Assembly: GCA_012797725.1 (NCBI GenBank)
Contig: JAAZON010000253.1
Location: forward strand, 1-6,032
Direction of reading: 5' to 3'
Length of the DNA stretch: 6,032 nt
Source: SAR324 cluster bacterium
GTDB lineage: Bacteria > Bdellovibrionota > UBA2361 > JAAZON01
The translations under genes were made by a program, and so were the position numbers. Of this stretch, positions 1 to 5,503 are shown piece after piece (position 1 is the first letter of the stretch; the number at the start of each line of letters is the position of its first letter). The notes below the pieces were generated by a model. That model saw only the letters and a list, made by a program, of their open reading frames with translations, ran no database searches and was not told the DNA's origin.

Positions 1-347
1 AAAAGCAGAACAACAATTAATAGTACACCAATAGCTGTCGCGCAGAATAAGAACTTAATAATCAAGTCAGTTTTATCTCGCTCAATATACACAGGCATCT
101 TGACCTCAGATTCCACTTTTGAGTTACGGAGAAAAAGTCGAAGATTTTGAAAGGTTGCTCTTCTAGGGGCCTTAACTACGGTGAATTGGGAGGCATCCAC
201 TTTTCCCATGACCCAAGGAGAAGCTTGCGGGCTAGTTGAAGACGACTGCACTCTCTGGAATTTGGAACTGGAAAGAGGAGTTCTTGCCGAGTCTTCATCA
301 TCCTTTAAAATGGAGCGCCAAACAGAGAATTTGCGTCTTCTTTCCAT
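1..347 (-). CDS. Unrecognised membrane protein, N-terminal part (cut by window edge)
   Basis: An open frame starts at an ATG (345-347) and runs off the left edge after 115 complete codons. I do not recognise the family. What can be seen is a basic start (residues 2-6 RRRKF-like), a Ser/Thr/Pro-rich, probably disordered stretch at about 20-45, a mixed polar segment to residue 94, and a strongly hydrophobic run from about 95 to at least 115 that looks like a transmembrane helix preceded by charged residues (ERDKTD). There is no N-terminal signal peptide, so the first ~94 residues are probably cytoplasmic by the positive-inside rule; this is inference. An in-frame TAG lies 13 codons upstream of the ATG, with only one TTG between, so the ATG is the likeliest start. 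The ribosome site is weak (GAGAG about 10 nt upstream). The gene lies 224 nt after arfB on the same strand. The smooth soluble-then-membrane pattern argues for a real gene, but without the C-terminus it stays hypothetical. Confidence 0.6.
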   Translation of the reverse strand, partial: MERRRKFSVWRSILKDDEDSARTPLSSSKFQRVQSSSTSPQASPWVMGKVDASQFTVVKAPRRATFQNLRLFLRNSKVESEVKMPVYIERDKTDLIIKFLFCATAIGVLLIVVLL

Positions 348-571
348 TGTGCTTGTTCTCTCAAAAAAATCTAAGAGCAAAAACTAGGAACGTTCATGTT
401 TAATTGTTTACTTTGCGCCAATCTTTTAGAGACTCAAATGCCATTGAAAGTTTCATGAAATCATTGTTCTAAAACTGAAACAGCTCCCTCGATGAAGTCA
501 GGTAAGAATTTTATCGGGATCTTAGCTCAGCAAAGGCGGTGAACAAGGAAAAAATTCGATAAGCATTTAAT
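348..571. other. Intergenic gap between arfB and the left-edge gene
   Basis: This gap is AT-rich and has no convincing open frame on either strand. I see no GC-rich stem followed by a T-run that would end the arfB transcript, and no well-spaced -35/-10 pair for the left-edge gene. The only tidy motif is a perfect 10-nt palindrome, TTTCATGAAA, at 451-460. Its half-site TTTCA/TGAAA also appears in the longer palindrome at 5099-5112. Whether the left-edge gene is co-transcribed with arfB cannot be decided from the sequence. Confidence 0.4.
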
Positions 572-1015
572 TTAATCGTCAACTCTATTCTGACGTTCTT
601 TCTTGATTTTTGCTCGATATCTTTTTATTTCCAGGCGCTGTTTCTTTTGACTTGAGGGGACGCTAGTTTTCTTTCGCTTTTTTCTTTTCTTTAAAGCTGC
701 GCCCACAAATTCATGAAGGCGTCTGATTGCTGCATCACGATTTCCACCCTGAGTTCTATAGTCTTCTGCCACAAATTCTATCGTGCTTTCATCAATAAGC
801 CTTCCTGCTTTTCGAGCAGCATCTCTTAATGTATTTTTTTGTTGGTCAGTGAGCAATCTTGAGTCTGCAAAATTCCATCGAAGCCTTGCGCGAGTCTTCC
901 TTTTATTACGATTTTGTCCGCCAGGGCCACTTCCCTTATCGAAAGTACAATCTAAGTCGAGATCCAGTAACAAGGAATCAGAATTCCGCTGTATGTCAGT
1001 TTTAAATACACTCAT
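572..1015 (-). CDS. arfB: ArfB/YaeJ-type peptidyl-tRNA hydrolase (GGQ-domain ribosome rescue factor)
   Basis: This 147-residue protein has a release-factor catalytic domain followed by a Lys/Arg-rich tail, the usual ArfB layout and close to the ~140 residues of the E. coli protein. The GGQ tripeptide is at residues 32-34 inside GSGPGGQNRNK, and the conserved downstream block EDYRTQGGNRDAAIRRL (84-100) matches the EYRSQ..NREAAI block of the family. The tail (about 109-144) is highly basic. In ArfB such a tail enters the empty mRNA channel of a ribosome stalled on a broken message, and the GGQ loop then hydrolyses the peptidyl-tRNA. There is no codon-recognition domain, so it is not a canonical RF1/RF2. 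The start is fixed by an in-frame TGA 12 nt upstream of the ATG. No Shine-Dalgarno is visible, and mreB stops only 22 nt upstream, so translational coupling to mreB is plausible. The Arg in GGQNRNK, where Val is common, leaves open a related RF-like subfamily. Confidence 0.85.
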   Translation of the reverse strand: MSVFKTDIQRNSDSLLLDLDLDCTFDKGSGPGGQNRNKRKTRARLRWNFADSRLLTDQQKNTLRDAARKAGRLIDESTIEFVAEDYRTQGGNRDAAIRRLHEFVGAALKKRKKRKKTSVPSSQKKQRLEIKRYRAKIKKERQNRVDD

Positions 1016-1037
1016 AGAATGAGGTCAATGGAAATAT

Positions 1038-2117
1038 CTAGGATATACAAAGAACTCGAAACTCTTTCAAGTTGTCCACAATCTTTCCAACTCCTCTGAC
1101 TACACAACTTAATGGATCATGTGCGCGATGAAAACGAATACCTGTTTCGCGACTTAACCTCTCGTCAAGTCCTTTCAAGAGAGAACCGCCACCGGCAAGA
1201 TACACTCCTCGATTCACTATATCATGTGCAAGTTCAGGTGTGATTTGTTCAATACCAGTCATTATAGATGAGATTATTGCATCGATTGGTTCATCCAGTG
1301 CTTCTCGAACCATCTCGTCATCTATCTCTATCTCTTTTGGAAAACTTGTTGCCAAGTCACGTCCCATGACGCGTATGGATCGCCTCCTACTTAAGGGCAG
1401 TGCAGAACCTAAGATTACTTTTATCTTTTCGGCATCAAAGATTCCTATTTCAACTCCAAAATGACGTCGGACAAAACGCTGGATTGCTTCATCCATCTCG
1501 TCTCCAGCGACTCGAATTGAATGAGAATAAATAGTTCCATTGAGACTAATAATGGCGACTTCTGTTGTGCCGCCACCAATATCACAAATCATATTTCCTA
1601 TCGCTTGATCTACAGGCAGCCCTGTACCCAGAGCGGCGGCCATAGGTTCTTCCGCCAGTATCACTTGGGAAACGCCTGAACATAGTGCGGCCTCAACTAC
1701 TGCACGTTTTTCGACCTGAGTAATGCCGGAAGGAACACCTATGACAATACGAGGTCTTTTTAAAGCCCACCTGTTTCGAATTCTAAATAGAAATCTTTCA
1801 ATCATTGCAGTTGTAATATCGAAGTCAGCAATTACACCATCTTTCATAGGGCGTACGCACTGAACATTCATTGAAGTCTTTCCAAAACTTTCTTTTGCGG
1901 CGTGTCCAACTGCAAGAGGTTTTCGAGTACCTTCTTCCACGGCAACAACGGAGGGCTCATTTAGGACAATGCCGTGTTTTTTCACATAAATCAATGTGTT
2001 AGCTGTTCCAAGATCCATGGCCAAATCGTTAGACCAAAGCATCTTTAATCGACTTATCAGCGAAGGATTAAAGAATGTCGAGTATGCAAGAGGGGTACTA
2101 AGCTCTACGGTGCTCAT
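1038..2117 (-). CDS. mreB: Rod shape-determining protein MreB (bacterial actin)
   Basis: This is a 359-residue actin-fold ATPase that polymerises beneath the inner membrane and positions the elongasome that builds side-wall peptidoglycan. All landmarks are present: phosphate-1 loop DLGTAN (35-40), NEPSVVAV (53-60), GVPSGITQVEKRAV (127-140) with the likely catalytic Glu136, phosphate-2 DIGGGTTEV (179-187), the SIRVAGDEMDEAI block (200-212), GSALPL (237-242) and the adenosine loop GVYLAGGGSLLKGLD (304-318). I chose the ATG at 2117 because an AAGG lies 9 nt upstream. An in-frame ATG at 2141 has its GGAG touching the start codon, and the one at 2042 has no ribosome site. The chosen start gives about 28 residues before SNDLAMD, against about 9 in E. 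coli. The segment LISRLKMLW just before it resembles the usual membrane-binding amphipathic helix. The gene overlaps the upstream GAF gene by 20 nt. The usual mreC/mreD partners do not follow; arfB does. Confidence 0.95.
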   Translation of the reverse strand: MSTVELSTPLAYSTFFNPSLISRLKMLWSNDLAMDLGTANTLIYVKKHGIVLNEPSVVAVEEGTRKPLAVGHAAKESFGKTSMNVQCVRPMKDGVIADFDITTAMIERFLFRIRNRWALKRPRIVIGVPSGITQVEKRAVVEAALCSGVSQVILAEEPMAAALGTGLPVDQAIGNMICDIGGGTTEVAIISLNGTIYSHSIRVAGDEMDEAIQRFVRRHFGVEIGIFDAEKIKVILGSALPLSRRRSIRVMGRDLATSFPKEIEIDDEMVREALDEPIDAIISSIMTGIEQITPELAHDIVNRGVYLAGGGSLLKGLDERLSRETGIRFHRAHDPLSCVVRGVGKIVDNLKEFRVLCIS

Positions 2118-3045
2118 AGTAAGTTGCCTTGTTAAGCTCATCTCCAGGAATGGCCTCTGCAGTGAGTCGTTCTAGATCGAACTCATCACTGTTTCTACCA
2201 GCAAGTGATGAACGTTTAAATACAAACGAAAGTTTCTCTCCACGTGCTGCCATGTGGTTGCATAAATTATCAATCTTATTGGCGAAAAACGAAGTCATCA
2301 TATTATCCAATAAGATTACAATATCTCCAGTTGGTGTACGAAAGAGTGGAAAATGCGGAGGTAGCGTTTGGCGTATTAAGCGCACGACTTGATCGATTAG
2401 AGCAGAGGCATAATCGATTCCATGCTTTTCTTCGACCTCATAGAAGTTTTCAGGGCGAAGCCGCAAAACTTCAATAGCATTTTTCCCCAGTGCCTTTGCG
2501 AGTTGATGTCCTCTATGTTTGAATGTTTCCCAAGATGAATTTAGAAATTCTCCAGTTGAGATTCTTCGATGCAAAGAGACAGTGTTGCTAACTTCAGCAG
2601 CCAAATCCTCAAGTAGCTTCCCTTGTATTTTTGAGAAGGCATAGGCTTTCTTGCTATCGCACGCTATGACACCACAGATTTGACTATTGTTGCTGCCGAA
2701 TGATGATAGATTGATAGGAATGCCAATAAAACTCTTGAGATCCTGGTCTTCTTTATAAATACCTAGTGTTCTACTATCGCGTTCAAAAGGCGATACATGT
2801 ATGGAGCGATGATTTTTTGCTACCCATCCTATGAGTCCAAAACCAGATTGAATAACTCGATTTTCAATGACTTCACTACTTAATGAATGATGTCCAACCA
2901 AAACCAGTGTATCTTTCTCTGGCTTTTCAATATCGATTAGACTTTCGCTAGGTAGAAAAATTAAGCAGCTATGGGCATCAGCAAGGTTTGCTCCGAAACG
3001 AGCCATTCTGCAAAGATCTTCTCCTAACCTTATTTGTTTAAGCAT
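2098..3045 (-). CDS. GAF-domain protein with degenerate GGDEF-like C-terminal domain
   Basis: This 315-residue soluble protein has no signal peptide or membrane segment. Residues 1-155 read as a GAF sensor fold: IENRVIQSGFGLIGWVAKNHR (60-80), then FIGIPI (106-111), CGVIACDS (124-131), and a closing helix LLEDLAAEVSNTVSLHRR (144-161). From about 189 to 310 the spacing follows a GGDEF domain: IEVLRLRPENFYEVEEKHG (191-209) sits where active enzymes have the (D)xDxFKxxNDxxGH block, and FRTPTGDIVILL (235-246) sits where they have R.GGDEF..LL. The metal-binding Asp and the GGDEF signature are both replaced, so diguanylate cyclase activity is unlikely. A nucleotide-binding or purely structural role is possible. 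The GAF ligand cannot be read from sequence. The gene begins with a good AGGTG site, stops inside the start of mreB and probably forms an operon with it. The GAF assignment is firmer than the GGDEF-like one. Confidence 0.8.
   Translation of the reverse strand: MLKQIRLGEDLCRMARFGANLADAHSCLIFLPSESLIDIEKPEKDTLVLVGHHSLSSEVIENRVIQSGFGLIGWVAKNHRSIHVSPFERDSRTLGIYKEDQDLKSFIGIPINLSSFGSNNSQICGVIACDSKKAYAFSKIQGKLLEDLAAEVSNTVSLHRRISTGEFLNSSWETFKHRGHQLAKALGKNAIEVLRLRPENFYEVEEKHGIDYASALIDQVVRLIRQTLPPHFPLFRTPTGDIVILLDNMMTSFFANKIDNLCNHMAARGEKLSFVFKRSSLAGRNSDEFDLERLTAEAIPGDELNKATYYEHRRA
2127..2130 (-). promoter_or_regulatory. Ribosome binding site of mreB
   Basis: On the minus strand AAGG stands 9 nt before the ATG at 2117. 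It lies inside the 3' end of the GAF coding region and is the reason for preferring this start over the in-frame ATG at 2141. The overlap suggests that ribosomes finishing the GAF gene help to initiate mreB. Confidence 0.45.
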
Positions 3046-3050
3046 TACAG

Positions 3051-3055
3051 CACCT
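3051..3055 (-). promoter_or_regulatory. Ribosome binding site of the GAF gene
   Basis: On the minus strand AGGTG ends 5 nt before the ATG at 3045 (AGG is 7 nt away). This supports the chosen start. Confidence 0.6.
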
Positions 3056-3082
3056 ATAAACCTTCAGAAACATCTACTTACA

Positions 3083-3095
3083 ACTAGACTCTAGT
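3083..3095. repeat. 13-nt perfect palindrome upstream of the GAF gene
   Basis: The arms ACTAGA and TCTAGT flank a single central C. The element lies 38 nt upstream of the GAF start codon, inside the presumed 5' untranslated region and downstream of the promoter candidate, where an operator for a dimeric repressor could sit. The stem is too short for a strong terminator. Its function is unproven. Confidence 0.35.
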
Positions 3096-3168
3096 CGAGG
3101 CAGTCAGTCCACAAGACTTGTCTCGTTTTATTTTTCTGATGAACTTTAAGTAATTTTAAGCTAAGGGA

Positions 3169-3197
3169 AATTTAACAAAGCTTTCTATGGCTTACAA
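3169..3197 (-). promoter_or_regulatory. Weak sigma70-like promoter candidate for GAF-mreB-arfB
   Basis: On the minus strand TTGTAA (3197-3192) and TAAATT (3174-3169) are separated by exactly 17 nt. Each box matches the consensus at four of six positions. This would give a leader of roughly 115-120 nt. In AT-rich DNA such matches arise by chance, so this is tentative. Confidence 0.25.
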
Positions 3198-3273
3198 TCC
3201 ACTTTTTTATATTAAGCAGCTCTGATGCTTTAGCTAGACCTTGCTCAAAAAAGGAATAGGGATAAATTACAGT

Positions 3274-4995
3274 CTAAGCCTCTTTTCTCGGTTCCGTTCT
3301 CTTCGTCCCATCTCTTTTCTGCCTTCGTCCCTTTTTAAGCCGGACTTTTCGAAGTCTTTTCCCAGAATAACCCTTATTCTCCACCCTTCTTTCCTCTCTA
3401 TCTTCCATGAGTGTTTCATCCTGCTCTTCTTCTTCCGTTTTTGCAGAGGACTTTGGTAGGTCTTCTGATGCAGGCTTTAGAAATGAGCTCAAATTGGACT
3501 CGGTACCATGAGAGGTTTCCATCTCGAATTGGTATTCGTCCTGTCGAAGTCTTCCATCTGCTAAGATATAGATTTGGACATTATGCTCTTTTTCAAGAGA
3601 ACTTAGCTCGGCTTTTTTTCGATTTAAAAGAAACATTGCTGGAGCGGGAGCAAGTCGAGCCTTCACAATATTAACCTGACCTATTACAATAGCCGATTGA
3701 ATCTTACGAAGAACTTCCAATGCGACAAGTTCTGGGGACCGTATTTGCCCATGGCCTTGACAGCTTGGGCACTTAAAATAACTTTGGCTGCTCAAAGAAG
3801 CTCGAAGTCTTTGTCTGGACATCTCGAGTAGTCCGAACTTGGAAATCTTCCCAACTTCAACACGAGCTTTGTCTGTCTTAATTGCATTTTGTAGGCGACG
3901 CTCCACCATTGCTTTATGCCGTCGATCTAACATATCAATGAAATCTATAACCACAAGGCCACCTAAATCCCTGAGGCGAAGTTGTCTTGCGATCTCATCA
4001 GCGGCTTCTAAATTTGTTCGATAGGCCGTATCTTCAATGCTTCCGCCAGCCGTAGCTTTGCCAGAGTTAACATCGATAGCAACCAATGCCTCTAAGGGCT
4101 CTATAACAATGGAACCACCCGAACGAAGTTCAACTTCTCTAAGCAGAGTACTGGCCAACTGCTGTTCAATGTCATAGTGAGAAAAAAGAGGCTCAAATCC
4201 AGTATGCTCTTTCACGCGAGAACGATACCGGGGCATCACTTGTCCCACGAAGTCGCGGACTCTCTTAAAAGTCTCCGCTTCGTCAATTATTATACTTCTG
4301 ATTTCGGGAGTGAAATAATCACGAATCACACGCGTGGCCAAATCAGTCTCTTTGTATAATAATGAAGGCGATGATGCAACTTGGGCGCTCTCAAGAATGC
4401 GCTCCCATAACTTAAGCTGTAAAGTCAAATCGCGTGATAGCTCACTCAATGAACGATCTAGCCCGGAGGTTCTTATTATAAGACTTATTCCTACCGGTAA
4501 CTCCAACTCCATAGATAATTTTTTTAGCCGTTTTCTTTGTTCGTTATCTATAATTTTGCGAGAAATTCCACCTCGATCACTTCCAGGCATAACAACAATA
4601 TATCTTCCAGGCAGTGAAAGATAAGTCGTAAGAGTGGCGCCCTTGAGTTCACGTTCTTCTTTGACAACCTGAACAATCAATTCTTGCCCCGCTTGCAAGA
4701 CGTCTTGGATATTAATTTTGTGGTAAGGGATATGATTTGAGGCAAATTTGTGAGGGAAATAAGATGGATGAATATCGTTTATTTGTAGGAACCCATTTCT
4801 TTCAGTACCAATGTCAATAAAGGCGGCTTGAAGGCTAGGTTCTACTCTTGAAATTTTAGCCTTGTATATATTTCCTTTTAGTTTTTTGCCAAAGTCGGAT
4901 TCAATCTCAAGTTCAACAAGTTGATTGTCTTCTGTGATGGCAATTCTACATTCTTCAGGATCCCTTGCATTAATAAGCATTCTACGGTCAACCAT
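3274..4995 (-). CDS. rng: Ribonuclease G/E family endoribonuclease
   Basis: This 573-residue protein cleaves single-stranded, AU-rich RNA and in the family serves rRNA 5' maturation and mRNA decay. The domains run in order. The N-terminal strand region includes MLINARDPEECRIAI (6-20). An S1-type RNA-binding domain spans about 37-127 (GNIYKAKISRVEPSLQAAFIDIG, then NGFL). The 5'-sensor block IIRTSG (173-178) carries Arg175/Thr176. The catalytic Mg-binding aspartates are Asp308 (AIDVNSGK) and Asp351 (VIDFIDM), 43 residues apart as in E. coli RNase E. The Zn-link CPSC is at 409-412. A tail from about 495 is acidic (KTEEEEQDE, 519-527) and then very basic (545-571). The length is closer to RNase G (489) than RNase E (1061), so I call it rng, but the charged tail is an addition and an RNase E-like role remains possible. 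AAGGAG 8 nt upstream supports the ATG at 4995 over a second ATG at 4980. Confidence 0.95.
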   Translation of the reverse strand: MVDRRMLINARDPEECRIAITEDNQLVELEIESDFGKKLKGNIYKAKISRVEPSLQAAFIDIGTERNGFLQINDIHPSYFPHKFASNHIPYHKINIQDVLQAGQELIVQVVKEERELKGATLTTYLSLPGRYIVVMPGSDRGGISRKIIDNEQRKRLKKLSMELELPVGISLIIRTSGLDRSLSELSRDLTLQLKLWERILESAQVASSPSLLYKETDLATRVIRDYFTPEIRSIIIDEAETFKRVRDFVGQVMPRYRSRVKEHTGFEPLFSHYDIEQQLASTLLREVELRSGGSIVIEPLEALVAIDVNSGKATAGGSIEDTAYRTNLEAADEIARQLRLRDLGGLVVIDFIDMLDRRHKAMVERRLQNAIKTDKARVEVGKISKFGLLEMSRQRLRASLSSQSYFKCPSCQGHGQIRSPELVALEVLRKIQSAIVIGQVNIVKARLAPAPAMFLLNRKKAELSSLEKEHNVQIYILADGRLRQDEYQFEMETSHGTESNLSSFLKPASEDLPKSSAKTEEEEQDETLMEDREERRVENKGYSGKRLRKVRLKKGRRQKRDGTKRTEPRKEA

Positions 4996-5003
4996 AAACC
5001 AAA

Positions 5004-5009
5004 CTCCTT
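5004..5009 (-). promoter_or_regulatory. Ribosome binding site of the RNase G gene
   Basis: On the minus strand AAGGAG lies 8 nt before the ATG at 4995. It is the best Shine-Dalgarno in the window and fixes the RNase G start. Confidence 0.8.
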
Positions 5010-5098
5010 AATCCGAGTCCAGCGGCGACAGACTATGCCCATACCCATCACATGCAAGGAGTGACGCTCGAATGCAGAAGTGAAACAAGGCACCTGCT

Positions 5099-5112
5099 TT
5101 TTCAATTGAAAA
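5099..5112. repeat. 14-nt perfect palindrome in the RNase G upstream region
   Basis: TTTTCAATTGAAAA is fully self-complementary and sits about 105 nt upstream of the RNase G start codon. It covers the candidate -10 box, so a dimeric regulator bound here would block that promoter. An AT-rich palindrome of this length in a low-GC intergenic region is unusual but could be chance. Confidence 0.45.
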
Positions 5113-5133
5113 TATTTCTGTGTAATTTGTCTA
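5105..5133 (-). promoter_or_regulatory. Promoter candidate for RNase G
   Basis: On the minus strand TAGACA (5133-5128, five of six matches to TTGACA) is followed after 17 nt by TTCAAT (5110-5105, four of six matches to TATAAT). The start point would be near 5098, giving a leader of about 100 nt. The -10 box lies inside the 14-nt palindrome. Sigma-factor preference in this organism is unknown. Confidence 0.3.
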
Positions 5134-5212
5134 AGCATGGGGCGTAACGCTCACCCAGTAATTTTCAAAAAGCTATCTCCGTACTTGACGCCGGCTCGAT
5201 CATATTTAATTT

Positions 5213-5236
5213 AATAAAAGCTTCGTAAAACGAAGC
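5213..5236 (-). terminator. Hairpin with T-rich tail on the minus strand (terminator or attenuator)
   Basis: On the minus strand a perfect 6-bp stem GCTTCG/CGAAGC closes a 5-nt loop and is followed at once by TTTTATT. That is the shape of an intrinsic terminator, though the stem is short. On the plus strand no T-run follows. No minus-strand gene lies to its right, so if it works it would end an antisense or small RNA, or attenuate a long RNase G leader. It lies 218 nt upstream of the RNase G start. Confidence 0.4.
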
Positions 5237-5244
5237 ATTTGCAT

Positions 5245-5270
5245 TGAGTCTTCATTAATTGAAGAACTCA
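5245..5270 (-). repeat. Second hairpin next to the terminator-like stem
   Basis: TGAGT and CTTC (5245-5253) pair with GAAG and ACTCA (5261-5270) around a 7-nt loop, with one bulged base at 5265, giving a 9-bp stem. It is 8 nt from the terminator-like hairpin. On the minus strand its 3' arm GAAG could instead pair with the CTTC in the 5' arm of the next hairpin, so the two structures could be mutually exclusive. Confidence 0.4.
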
Positions 5271-5414
5271 CTTGAAATCTTTCTAACTACGAGGGTTTTT
5301 AATCTGCTTAACGAAACCAACACAAAATGATTTCAAATAAGCGCATTTGCTATCCCAGATCTAGCTTCTCTTGCTCCTAATTGAGATATCTAGGGTAGCC
5401 TCAGTAGTCCTCTT

Positions 5415-5443
5415 ATTATAGGATGCTGCAAGAAGGAAATAAA
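5415..5443 (-). promoter_or_regulatory. Possible minus-strand promoter with perfect -10
   Basis: On the minus strand a consensus TATAAT (5420-5415) is preceded 17 nt upstream by TTTATT (5443-5438), a poor -35. A transcript from about 5408 would run leftward through both hairpins and end near 5213 if the terminator works, giving an RNA of about 195 nt, or continue into RNase G as a long leader. No extended -10 TG is present. Confidence 0.25.
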
Positions 5444-5503
5444 TTGTGTAAGAGTTAATAATAATAATGAGATGATATTTTAAAATGCAGGATATTTGGA
5501 TAT

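Larger units (their letters stand above)
3046..3273. other. Gap between RNase G stop and GAF start; no gene seen
   Basis: This 228-nt AT-rich stretch has no credible open frame on either strand. It contains a weak promoter candidate (3169-3197) and a 13-nt palindrome (3083-3095), listed separately. I found no classical intrinsic terminator after the RNase G stop. A short AAGCA/TGCTT stem near 3214-3230 is not followed by a T-run on the minus strand. The GAF-mreB-arfB cluster could therefore have its own promoter or be read through from RNase G. Confidence 0.4.
4996..5503. other. 508-nt divergent intergenic region (RNase G leftward, FHA rightward)
   Basis: There is no credible gene here. A minus-strand frame at 5138-4878 runs into the RNase G coding region in another phase, and a 17-codon plus frame starts at 5328; neither has a ribosome site or coding character. 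The region holds the RNase G Shine-Dalgarno, a 14-nt palindrome (5099-5112), a promoter candidate (5105-5133), a short palindrome GCGTAACGC (5142-5150), two tandem hairpins (5220-5270), a perfect TATAAT on the minus strand (5420-5415), an AAT repeat (5456-5468) and a 10-nt palindrome ATTTTAAAAT (5477-5486) near the FHA start. It must contain promoters for both flanking genes, but no pair of boxes is decisive, least of all for FHA. Confidence 0.6.

Noticed and set aside
181..387. Plus-strand open frame opposite the left-edge gene
   Set aside because: No ribosome site; the minus-strand frame gives a more protein-like sequence with a clear membrane helix.
783..1022. Plus-strand open frame opposite arfB
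   Set aside because: Antisense shadow of a gene with clear GGQ-domain motifs.
2042..2117. mreB starting at the ATG at 2042, which would give an E. coli-like N-terminus
   Set aside because: No Shine-Dalgarno precedes it, and it would remove most of the membrane-helix segment LISRLKMLW; the ATG at 2117 has AAGG at good spacing.
3214..3230. AAGCA/TGCTT stem after the RNase G gene as a terminator
   Set aside because: Five base pairs only, and no T-run follows on the minus strand.
4878..5138. Minus-strand open frame of 86 codons upstream of and overlapping the RNase G start
   Set aside because: It overlaps the well-supported RNase G N-terminus in another phase, has no ribosome site and its translation has no domain character.
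5456..5468. AAT trinucleotide repeat upstream of FHA
   Set aside because: Only about four units in AT-rich DNA; too short to suggest phase variation.
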